Below are positions 7,583-13,895 of a stretch of DNA of 35,106 nt, one piece after another. The stretch covers positions 1-35,106 of the IMG/VR virus record IMGVR_UViG_3300042565_001418; one strand, given 5' to 3'. The position numbers and the translations under genes were made by a program. The stretch is from a virus. The number at the start of each line of letters is the position of its first letter. Positions within the stretch are counted from its first letter, which is position 1. The notes under the pieces were generated by a model, which saw only the letters and a list, made by a program, of their open reading frames with translations, did no database searches and had not been told where the DNA came from.

Positions 7583-8313
7583 GTGTATGTTCCTTTGTTA
7601 ACGGTGAAAGTGACGAAACCGAAGTCCACAATACCCGTGCAGCGTCTGGCTCCGTAGCGACTACCGAATCCTTGTAGGGCTGGGGTGGTCATAGCCAGCC
7701 AGTCTGGGCCTCCAGCAAAGTTATGGTAGTGGACATGGGATCTGATAAATACATCTCCCTTGGGCTGCAACTCTTTTTCGGCCCATATAAGGTTCCAGAG
7801 GCGGTCTCTGGCCACTCCGCTATGGCGACCGTGGGGAATGCCGCTGGAGCCTGCTGGGTGGTGTTTAAGGTCAAACACAACCCCTTCTACATCCACCCAC
7901 TCATGTTCTCCAATTGCGGCGTCTACACGCTCTGCGATGATGTTTTCCCAATCCTCCGAATCTCCCGTATGGTAAGGGGTTCCACGGGTAATCACAATGG
8001 AACAGTTTTTAGATTTCGGGATTTCGCGGATAATCTTAACCGCCATATCGCACTGCTCTTCCATGTCGGTAGTGATCTGTTCTGTTCCGCCCGACTTCTT
8101 ACCAGTCCCATCTACGAGATCCCCGTTGATAAAGATGATATCGTATGGGCCGTTTTTGCGGATGTTCTGGCTATACCAATTGTAGTAGGCTTTGTTGGCA
8201 TTGACCCAACGTGCCCGCTCGTCTGCTGGCTCTTCAGGTAGATAACCCTTTGGGGTTAGTCCGACCTTGTGGCCGCAATGGAAGTCCGAAAGGACTGCTA
8301 TTTTTTTACTCAT
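7525..8313 (-). CDS. Calcineurin-like metallophosphoesterase
   Basis: A 262-residue protein with the ordered motifs of the family. These are SDFHCGH (Asp10, His12), FINGDLVDG (Asn63, Asp65), TRGTPYHTGDSED (111-121, in place of the usual GNHE box), LKHHPAG (His151) and SHVHYH (His193, His195). These residues bind two metal ions and hydrolyse phosphomono- or diesters. Phage members may act on nucleic acid or nucleotides, and the substrate here is unknown. It starts in an ATGA overlap with the DUF4406-type gene, so the two could work on nucleotide metabolism together. The length is normal for a compact phage member. Confidence 0.88.
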   Translation of the reverse strand: MSKKIAVLSDFHCGHKVGLTPKGYLPEEPADERARWVNANKAYYNWYSQNIRKNGPYDIIFINGDLVDGTGKKSGGTEQITTDMEEQCDMAVKIIREIPKSKNCSIVITRGTPYHTGDSEDWENIIAERVDAAIGEHEWVDVEGVVFDLKHHPAGSSGIPHGRHSGVARDRLWNLIWAEKELQPKGDVFIRSHVHYHNFAGGPDWLAMTTPALQGFGSRYGARRCTGIVDFGFVTFTVNKGTYTWQPIIAKLEEQKAPMIKL

Positions 8314-8912
8314 AGAGAGGTTGCTTGGTTACAGAGATCCAGACACCGTGCGTAGCCGCAAATATCTGCGACTGAGTCCCGATGACGGGGTGAGTTGGTA
8401 AGTCTGGAGAGTTTGACGGCGATCATGCACATGGCGATTTGTTGCGGGGTTACATTGACTCCAAGGATGGCTCCCCACATCTTGGCTTGTTTGGTAAAGT
8501 CATCAATCGGGCTTCCGTAGTCGCTTTGGCGATCATAGGAAGTAAGACGTTTGGCGATGTCGCACACATCTTCTTTCTCCAATTTAACCATGGAAGGGTA
8601 AAGACGCAAGGGTTTTTCCAGCCATTGGGCTACGGCGACTTCCGCTCTGGCTCCTTTGGATTTCTCCCACTTCGGAAGAAGAACCAACTCATCGCACTCA
8701 AAGACCGCATCAATGTCTCTTCGGGCGGCTTCCTCAATAAACTTCCCGTCCATTTGAGAATTGTGTGGATCTAGTCCAAGATTCTGATCCATTCTTGCTG
8801 GGTTAATTACTTGATGTCCCGCCTTGAGCAAGGCTTCTTCAGCTTCAAAAAAGGCAGGGTGGTTTAATTTTGGGTAGCCCCTCATAGGGCCACAGATATA
8901 TACTGTAGTCAT
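8310..8912 (-). CDS. DUF4406 (nucleoside deoxyribosyltransferase-like) fused to a DUF6378-like domain
   Basis: A 200-residue protein. The first half starts MTTVYICGPMRGYPKLNHPA and continues with a VINPARMD element, the pattern of DUF4406 proteins related to nucleoside 2-deoxyribosyltransferases. EVAVAQWLEKPL near residue 90 fits the end of that fold. The second half (DDFTKQAKMWGAILG, then VTPQQIAMCMIAVKLSRL) resembles DUF6378, a small helical phage domain. The fusion suggests handling of modified or host nucleotides, but no substrate can be named. An in-frame ATG at 8954 would overlap the previous gene and lacks family similarity, so the Met directly before the first strand is chosen. Confidence 0.8.
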   Translation of the reverse strand: MTTVYICGPMRGYPKLNHPAFFEAEEALLKAGHQVINPARMDQNLGLDPHNSQMDGKFIEEAARRDIDAVFECDELVLLPKWEKSKGARAEVAVAQWLEKPLRLYPSMVKLEKEDVCDIAKRLTSYDRQSDYGSPIDDFTKQAKMWGAILGVNVTPQQIAMCMIAVKLSRLTNSPRHRDSVADICGYARCLDLCNQATSL

Positions 8913-8925
8913 GGTTGTGTGGTTG

Positions 8926-9147
8926 TTAGTGGATGGTGATGCCGTAGTCGGCAATCAAGCTGTAAAGAACTTGTCTAACTTTTTCAATAGTTGCCCCATC
9001 CCAATCGGGATGAGAATTATACTTAAGATGAGAGCGAAGCTCGTCATCAAAATGCCCAAGAACACAGCGAAAATCGCTTGCTTTGCAAGCATCTTCAAAC
9101 TCCTGTTGTTCTTCTGGAAGGGTGAAGGATAGGGTTCCATTGGCCAT
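8926..9147 (-). CDS. Small conserved phage protein
   Basis: A 73-residue acidic protein, MANGTLSFTLPEEQQEFEDA and onward. I have seen this pattern (short beta strand, LPEE, aromatic helix, then YSLIADYGI) in many phage genomes without known function. The leader reads AAACTACACACA with no Shine-Dalgarno. It is followed after 13 bases by the DUF4406-type gene. Confidence 0.75.
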   Translation of the reverse strand: MANGTLSFTLPEEQQEFEDACKASDFRCVLGHFDDELRSHLKYNSHPDWDGATIEKVRQVLYSLIADYGITIH

Positions 9148-9157
9148 TGTGTGTAGT

Positions 9158-9418
9158 TTATGTGTCTTTGATTACTTTTTCTAAATCCCCGTCATCCAAG
9201 TCGTCGTCGTCCTCATCCTCTTCTTGTCCATAGAGAATGTCATGGATATTGGATACAATGCCTTCGATGGCATAATCATTTCCAAACTTGAGGAAGGCAT
9301 TTTTGGTTTCGGTGCCGTCCTGAAAGGTGGCAACGACAAAGCCCGAATCAAAGTATTCAACCAAATCGCGACATAGTTTGTCCAATACCTTCTGGAGTCT
9401 CTGGTCATGAGATGCCAT
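9158..9418 (-). CDS. Hypothetical acidic-tailed protein
   Basis: An 86-residue protein, MASHDQRLQKVLDKLCRDLV and onward. The middle (GFVVATFQDGTETKNAFLKF) is beta-rich and the C-terminal quarter is strongly acidic (EEDEDDDDLDDGDLEKV). I do not recognise a family. The frame extends upstream to an ATG at 9505, but that would run through the zinc-ribbon gene. The start used here lies four bases after that gene's stop, giving tight coupling. A binding partner for basic proteins or DNA-mimic behaviour is possible but unproven. Confidence 0.65.
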   Translation of the reverse strand: MASHDQRLQKVLDKLCRDLVEYFDSGFVVATFQDGTETKNAFLKFGNDYAIEGIVSNIHDILYGQEEDEDDDDLDDGDLEKVIKDT

Positions 9419-9422
9419 TGGT

Positions 9423-9575
9423 CTAGTCTTGGGTTTCTCCGCAATGCTTGCATCGGATAATATTGACGCCTCCCATTGATAAACGTTCAATCTTTTCCGA
9501 CCCACAGTAGAAACAGGTTTTGCTTTCGGGCTTGCGGTAGATCTTTTTCTTTCGGGGCTTGGGCTGGTCTTTCAT
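9423..9575 (-). CDS. Small zinc-ribbon protein
   Basis: A 50-residue protein with two CxxC pairs, TCFYCGS at 20-26 and RCKHCGE at 41-47, spaced as in a treble-clef or zinc-ribbon knuckle. The N-terminal 18 residues are basic (KPRKKKIYRKP), so nucleic-acid binding is likely. The start overlaps the endolysin stop as ATGA and the next gene begins four bases after its stop, so the reading frame fits the operon exactly. It is short and overlaps the upstream extension of the 9158-9418 frame, so it is easy to miss. Confidence 0.82.
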   Translation of the reverse strand: MKDQPKPRKKKIYRKPESKTCFYCGSEKIERLSMGGVNIIRCKHCGETQD

Positions 9576-11284
9576 CGCGCTGTTGACGAGTTAATCCTGA
9601 CGTAATTCCTTACCAATGAAGATGTTCTGGTTTTGAGCCACACGCCGTCACCAGAGGCAGAATCTCGCGTTCCTCGACCATTGGTATTGTGTGTAGGTAT
9701 GTAATTATCAGTAATGAAAAGTTTTGATTTTGCGGACACGGAAATACACTGAACTTCTCCCGTTCCGCAACTTTCAACAGAAACAATCCTTCTAGCCCAT
9801 GCTGCATTTCTAAATTTAAACCTGTCGGCCTTTCTTTTTAATCTGAACAAATTAAAAAACGGCATATTTATGTTTTGAAGTCTGTAACAATCTCTGGCTC
9901 TTTTGGGTGTTTTTTGGGTTGGGGATGTATAAAATATATTTGTTTTCAGATTCAAAGCACAACGCCCGCCCAACGAACGAATGACATCCATTAAATCTTC
10001 GCTAAGTTTTTGAGATGATGAGGCAAATTCGCACCTTCCAATCTTATCAACGGTTCCATCCGAGTCCATTAAACCCTGAACCAAACTTAATCTATCTTCA
10101 ATAGATGCCATTTTGTATGCGTATGGTATAAACTTCTCAAAAGATTTTTTACCGTAAAGACCTAACCCCTTTAAAATGCGTATCATTTCGTTTTTCCCAG
10201 TTATTGAAACAATCCTGTGGTTTCCCCTTACCGCATTTTTATTTGAAATGTGGGGCTTGATAATATGTCCAGAGATAAGACTATTTCCAACATAATTAAT
10301 TATCTCTTCATCAACATTTGTAAAACCCAAATAGCCTCCAGACATTCCGCCTTCTCCCAAAAGCAAACCCATTAAATATGGATCTATGGGAAGATCATCG
10401 CTTTTTGCAAAATCTACTGGATGTATTTGCGGAACCCTTGGTCTTGCTTTTGTTTTTTCAATAAGATATTTAAGGTCAACAGTGCTCAACACTTTGTCTT
10501 TAACGCCATAGACCTGAACCGTCCATAAATGCTCATCACACGCAATTGCGCTGGATTTATCTTGTAGACTAATCTTGTATAGATCTCTTTTACCTTTTTT
10601 AAAAACTCCAGTAACAAATGATGTTTCGCCGCTTGGATCAACGACTGCATCTCCAACCTTAATATCTTTCATTAATTTAAACCCATTCGGCGTCAAAACT
10701 TTTGATGTTAACGGCAGGGCATTTCCCTCCACGCATTGGAAGTTTTTTTCACCAACCTTGACCACAATCCCGATATGGGAAAAATCAAAGATGACAAAGT
10801 CCCCCACTTGAGGCTTGGCTTTTGAGGATAAAACCTTGGTGGTAGCGGGACGCCCCTTTGCCCACTGGATATACCCGAATGCTGCTGCGGTCTTGGGTCT
10901 CCACTTGTCAGGAGTCATCACCTTTAGCCCCAGCCACTCGGCATTCTCCTTGTCCTTGAGCCACTCTTGAATTACCCAACCCGTAAACGCCGCACACCAC
11001 GGCCATGAAGCTGGCTTCAGACTGGTTGCCGATTGGTACTTGCGGATCTTGGCCCCGTTGTTGTTGCCGCCAGACTCCTTCACCCCGACTTGGGATAGGG
11101 CAATCTTGGCCAGATTCTCAAGAGCCTTTGGGGTCTTCTGTTTCGGGGCGGGCTTGGCCTTGGCTTCTTTTGGCGGTTCGGGCTTTAAGCTCTCTTGCGA
11201 TTCGGACGGCAAGCTCGGTGAGGACGGCGCTTGGCCAGTATCAAAGCCGATAAAACCAAAGAGTTTCTGGATTAACTTTAACAT
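9572..11284 (-). CDS. CHAP-type endolysin interrupted by an intein
   Basis: A 570-residue precursor. Residues 20-55 are a Pro/Lys/Ser-rich linker after an amphipathic start. The CHAP/NlpC-like domain begins near 55, with Cys97 (WPWCAAFTGWV), GDFVIFDFSHIGIVV giving His170, and EGN at 186-188 as a possible third catalytic position. Residues 189-533 are an intein. Ligation of 1-188 to 534-570 gives a 225-residue enzyme whose tail reads TNGRGTRDSASGDGVWLKTR. Once spliced it should cut peptidoglycan at the end of infection. The gene sits beside holin-like genes and its stop overlaps the zinc-ribbon start. There is no signal peptide, so export probably depends on a holin. Confidence 0.92.
   Translation of the reverse strand: MLKLIQKLFGFIGFDTGQAPSSPSLPSESQESLKPEPPKEAKAKPAPKQKTPKALENLAKIALSQVGVKESGGNNNGAKIRKYQSATSLKPASWPWCAAFTGWVIQEWLKDKENAEWLGLKVMTPDKWRPKTAAAFGYIQWAKGRPATTKVLSSKAKPQVGDFVIFDFSHIGIVVKVGEKNFQCVEGNALPLTSKVLTPNGFKLMKDIKVGDAVVDPSGETSFVTGVFKKGKRDLYKISLQDKSSAIACDEHLWTVQVYGVKDKVLSTVDLKYLIEKTKARPRVPQIHPVDFAKSDDLPIDPYLMGLLLGEGGMSGGYLGFTNVDEEIINYVGNSLISGHIIKPHISNKNAVRGNHRIVSITGKNEMIRILKGLGLYGKKSFEKFIPYAYKMASIEDRLSLVQGLMDSDGTVDKIGRCEFASSSQKLSEDLMDVIRSLGGRCALNLKTNIFYTSPTQKTPKRARDCYRLQNINMPFFNLFRLKRKADRFKFRNAAWARRIVSVESCGTGEVQCISVSAKSKLFITDNYIPTHNTNGRGTRDSASGDGVWLKTRTSSLVRNYVRINSSTAR
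9686..10720 (-). mobile_element. Intein with LAGLIDADG endonuclease domain, class 3 features
   Basis: A 345-residue intein inserted between Asn188 and Thr534 of the endolysin precursor. It starts ALPLTSKVLTPNGF, so residue 1 is Ala instead of Cys or Ser. Block B has CDEHLWTV (His64, Trp66), block F has VQCISV (Cys325), and block G ends IPTHN (Thr343, His344, Asn345) before a +1 Thr. Trp, Cys and Thr at these three places form the WCT set that defines class 3 inteins, which start splicing from the block F Cys. LMGLLLGEGG at 116-125 and LVQGLMDSDG at 213-222 are both LAGLIDADG motifs with their acidic residues (Glu123, Asp221), so the homing endonuclease may be active. The insert looks AT-richer than the exteins. 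Confidence 0.93.
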
Positions 11285-11309
11285 GGGGCCGACTGCTCAC
11301 CCATTCATT

Positions 11310-11507
11310 TTACCACTTGCACTGACGCCTGCCAATATCCCAGTTCCTAGAAATCCGCTCCACCTCGGACTCCGATGGTGACGGAAGTTTTTCCATCATT
11401 GCCCCGCTTCCCTTTGACCCAGAAGCGGATGGAACTGAATAAACGGACAAGGAAACTTCTGCGATCTTCTTCGCGCTTTTTGGTAAATATGGCTTTGAGG
11501 ACTTCAT
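11310..11507 (-). CDS. Small hypothetical protein of the lysis cassette
   Basis: A 65-residue basic, Ser-rich protein (MKSSKPYLPKSAKKIAEVSL and onward, ending GRRQCKW). There is no recognised domain, membrane segment or signal peptide. It fits neatly between the stop of the two-helix membrane protein and the endolysin start, with gaps of 12 and 25 bases, and no other frame fills this space. It has no Shine-Dalgarno. Support is positional, so the call is moderate. Confidence 0.55.
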   Translation of the reverse strand: MKSSKPYLPKSAKKIAEVSLSVYSVPSASGSKGSGAMMEKLPSPSESEVERISRNWDIGRRQCKW

Positions 11508-11519
11508 CTTTGATTGGTT

Positions 11520-11855
11520 TCACTTACGTTTACGCTTGGTTGCGGGCTTTTTGACTTCAATGGCCCTGCGGACTTCGGTGAAGGTAATAGGCCCAGCCAC
11601 TCCATCCTCATCCGTATTGACCAAGGCTTGGATTTTTTTAACTCCCCTGACGTTCACTTCGTTGGTGACGTAGTTAACGATAGAGATAAGGAGGGCAACA
11701 ATAAAGCCTGTGAGACTGACCTGATCGACGGATTCGGCCAGCTTTGGATCAACCATAGCAAGACGGGAGACAATAGCGGCTACCGCCATGGCGATGAGAG
11801 GTGTAAGAACACCGCCCGCCTTACTGACCAAGAATGCTAGAAGTTTGTCTTTCAT
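11520..11855 (-). CDS. Holin-like membrane protein with peptidoglycan-binding-like tail
   Basis: A 111-residue protein with two predicted membrane helices, at about 14-33 (GGVLTPLIAMAVAAIVS) and 48-64 (LTGFIVALLISIVNYVT). A basic C-terminus ends KKPATKRKRK. That size, topology and charged tail are typical of phage holins, which release or admit endolysin through the inner membrane. Residues 74-100 (KIQALVNTDEDGVAGPITF) resemble half of a peptidoglycan-binding repeat (IQ...DG..GP.T). It overlaps the next upstream gene as ATGA and lies two genes from the endolysin. Confidence 0.7.
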   Translation of the reverse strand: MKDKLLAFLVSKAGGVLTPLIAMAVAAIVSRLAMVDPKLAESVDQVSLTGFIVALLISIVNYVTNEVNVRGVKKIQALVNTDEDGVAGPITFTEVRRAIEVKKPATKRKRK

Positions 11856-12136
11856 TGTTCGATTTTGACACGTTGGACAGCCGATTCAATAGTAAAACGA
11901 ATCAAGGATTCGGAGGCATCAATCCCATTGCGGATGGCTGCGCTGGTGAGCTTTTTGACAGCGGCCTCGCGCTTTTGTGCGCCAGTTTTGCTGGTGTCGG
12001 CCAACTCGCGGACAATGTCCAAGGCGAGAGGTAGGAGGCTGGACGCCGCATCCACAAACAATTCTTTAAGGATAGGTGCGTAGAAACTCCAGATTTTGGA
12101 AGGAATACCCAGAAGGGTGGCAAAGAATGATTTCAT
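11852..12136 (-). CDS. Lysis-cassette protein, possible LLH-type holin or membrane-associated factor
   Basis: A 94-residue protein. The N-terminus is hydrophobic and aromatic (FFATLLGIPSKIWSFYAPIL), followed by SSLLPLALDIVREL. The C-terminal half (REAAVKKLTSAAIRNGIDAS, then LIRFTIESAVQRVK) resembles the helical tail of LLH-family phage holins. Membrane insertion is plausible but the hydrophobic stretches are short and broken, so it could be peripheral. It lies between two membrane proteins in the cassette and its stop overlaps the next start by four bases. Confidence 0.6.
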   Translation of the reverse strand: MKSFFATLLGIPSKIWSFYAPILKELFVDAASSLLPLALDIVRELADTSKTGAQKREAAVKKLTSAAIRNGIDASESLIRFTIESAVQRVKIEQ

Positions 12137-12151
12137 ATATTTAAAGCTAGA

Positions 12152-12424
12152 CTAGAATCCTTTGGATTTCAAGTAATCTTCGATTCTTTTTGTGCGCTCA
12201 TCAATGCGGGCTAGGGTCTCGGACCTCTCTTGGTTTTCCTTATTAATCATTTCAATCCGCGCATCTTGTTTAGCATCATTAGCTTGGATAGACCGCATTT
12301 GTTCGGGCAAGACAACCCACCCATTGAGGGCGGAAAACGCTGTAACCATCAAAGCTACTCCCGCGATCAACTCGCTCATAGTTAACTTGATCCCTCGTTC
12401 GTTGCGGACTGTTTCGATGCTCAT
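12152..12424 (-). CDS. Single-pass membrane protein with coiled coil, possible spanin or holin partner
   Basis: A 90-residue protein. One membrane helix is likely at 17-39 (SELIAGVALMVTAFSALNGW). It is followed by a charged heptad-like region at 44-88 (AKQDARIEMINKENQERSET) that should form a coiled coil. This topology resembles inner-membrane spanins (Rz-like), and also some holin-associated proteins. It starts in an ATGA overlap with the LamG-like gene and precedes the holin-like genes, so a lysis role is likely. No partner lipoprotein is embedded in its frame; the only lipoprotein gene seen is at 33822. Confidence 0.65.
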   Translation of the reverse strand: MSIETVRNERGIKLTMSELIAGVALMVTAFSALNGWVVLPEQMRSIQANDAKQDARIEMINKENQERSETLARIDERTKRIEDYLKSKGF

Positions 12425-13557
12425 GGTAGTGATAGTCCCGTCCCAATGGTGGATTTGTAAAGATCGTAAAGTTCCTCTCTTTTGTCATGTATATGCTTGT
12501 GAAACACGGCATGAATTGCATAAGTTCCCCTTGCGTCATTTTCATTTAATACCCAATTGCCATTGGGGGCAGCCCCATCTGTTGATGCTGCGCCAAAAGC
12601 CGTTGGATTTGTTTTGTTGTAAGTAACAAAACCCGCTTCAGCACCATCAAGCGTTGCAATGTAACTGTGCCATTGCCCAAGATCAAATGATTCACGTGTG
12701 GCCGACACATACCTTGTGTCTGATGTGCTAATTCTATGGGTTCCGACTCCTGTAGAAACATTAATCCGAGTAGCAGATGGCCAACTTGCATCTTGCCTAC
12801 TCCACAGAACAACCTTGTTGCCAGCATCAAGACTTGCATATTTTTGAACACCAAAAATAGCAAATTCCCCATAGCTATTTAGATTTGATGTGGCTCCAAA
12901 ATTTATTTTTTGGCCGCTGGACGCACAGTCTATACCATCATTTTCCCAAGTCGGATTATTAACCAAAATTCCGTTATAAGTGCCAAGACCGCCCAAGCTG
13001 TAAGCCGTGGTTCCCGTGCCTGCGTTTTGGATGCTACGAAGTGGCCAAGCAACCATGGATTCCCACAGCCCAAGATTCTTTACTCCTTTAACAAATGCAT
13101 CCAATCCCTCAATGTCCGTGGCTCCACTTGCGGCAATAAATGCCAATACATCACTGTCTGTTGATGTATAAATAATAATGGAAGCCACTTGATAGCGCCA
13201 AGGCCAGTCAATATAGGTGGCTAGGTTTGCGGGATTGGCCGTGTCACCGCGATAGGCGGCGGCAATATGTCCCAAAGCTTGTTTCTCACTCCAGTCCGTA
13301 GTGCCCGCGCTCGACCCCGAAACAACATCATAGATAGTTTTCCAGACATATTGTTTGGGAAGGGATATGTAATCTGCCTCGCTTTTGGGCGCGCCTTCGG
13401 CTACCGCAATCTTGGCCCACAAATACTGCTCTGGGAGGGTATAGTAATCCGCGACCGATCCCGAATACTGAACATTAACCAGCCACTGGGCAAGCATCAT
13501 CCTTCGGGGCTGATCCGCCGCCGAAGCAAAAACACTATCTAAAGTAGGGAGAGCCAT
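12421..13557 (-). CDS. Tail-associated protein with N-terminal repeats and LamG-like C-terminus
   Basis: A 378-residue protein. The N-terminal third has repeated Leu-Pro-Tyr-Trp units: ADYYTLPEQYLWAKI at 36-50, ADYISLPKQYVWKTI at 61-75 and a weaker ATYIDWPWRYQVASI at 113-127. From about residue 190 the pattern is that of a concanavalin/LamG jelly roll: TWENDGIDCASSGQKINF, then FAIFGVQKY, then FDLGQWHSYIATLDG and GFVTYNKTN. Such domains in phages bind glycans on host or virion surfaces. It follows the capsid gene and leads into the lysis genes. It is probably a virion or receptor-binding protein, but the sugar ligand is unknown. Confidence 0.75.
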   Translation of the reverse strand: MALPTLDSVFASAADQPRRMMLAQWLVNVQYSGSVADYYTLPEQYLWAKIAVAEGAPKSEADYISLPKQYVWKTIYDVVSGSSAGTTDWSEKQALGHIAAAYRGDTANPANLATYIDWPWRYQVASIIIYTSTDSDVLAFIAASGATDIEGLDAFVKGVKNLGLWESMVAWPLRSIQNAGTGTTAYSLGGLGTYNGILVNNPTWENDGIDCASSGQKINFGATSNLNSYGEFAIFGVQKYASLDAGNKVVLWSRQDASWPSATRINVSTGVGTHRISTSDTRYVSATRESFDLGQWHSYIATLDGAEAGFVTYNKTNPTAFGAASTDGAAPNGNWVLNENDARGTYAIHAVFHKHIHDKREELYDLYKSTIGTGLSLP

Positions 13558-13576
13558 AGCCTATGGTCTCCGTCCT

Positions 13577-13819
13577 TTAAGCCATGCCCATGATACGCTC
13601 ACCCATGCCAGCCATCGGAGCGGCAGCTTCCATTTCGTCAGTAGCCTCGTCCTCCATCTCGTCTTCGTCTTCGGCTTCTTCAGCCGCAATCTCGACGCCA
13701 GCCAACATGGTGGGAACCAGCGAATCTCCATCAACACGGAAGGTCACAAGCTCTTCAAAGGTGTCGCCATCAGCAACATCTTCAGGCAGGGTATAATCAG
13801 TCGGTATAGTTAGTTTCAT
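13577..13819 (-). CDS. Small acidic protein downstream of the capsid gene
   Basis: An 80-residue protein. The first half is MKLTIPTDYTLPEDVADGDT and a short beta stretch (LVTFRVDGDSLVPTM). It then turns strongly acidic (EEAEDEDEMEDEATDEMEAA) and ends in a Gly/Met tail. AGGAGAG lies ten bases before the ATG, a clear Shine-Dalgarno in a genome that mostly lacks them, which suggests high translation. Its place right after the capsid gene would suit a head accessory protein. I do not recognise a family. Confidence 0.7.
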   Translation of the reverse strand: MKLTIPTDYTLPEDVADGDTFEELVTFRVDGDSLVPTMLAGVEIAAEEAEDEDEMEDEATDEMEAAAPMAGMGERIMGMA

Positions 13820-13842
13820 AATAGTTATTCTCTCCTCATAGA

Positions 13843-13872
13843 GCTTGCCTTAGATTTTACTCCAAGGCAAGC
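13843..13872 (-). other. Perfect nine-pair hairpin after the capsid gene
   Basis: GCTTGCCTT (13843-13851) pairs exactly with AAGGCAAGC (13864-13872) across a 12-base loop. No T tract follows on either strand, so it is not a standard terminator. It may protect the 3' end of the capsid message or weaken read-through into the 80-residue protein gene. Confidence 0.55.
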
Positions 13873-13895
13873 CTTGATGAATAGAGACTAACTAA

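Noticed and set aside
7723-8241. A 172-codon plus-strand frame with hydrophobic stretches
   Set aside because: It is antisense to the metallophosphoesterase gene, whose catalytic motifs are all present on the minus strand.
9158-9505. Longer form of the acidic-tailed protein starting at 9505
   Set aside because: The extension overlaps the zinc-ribbon gene, whose CxxC pairs and junctions are convincing. The start at 9418 is four bases after its stop.
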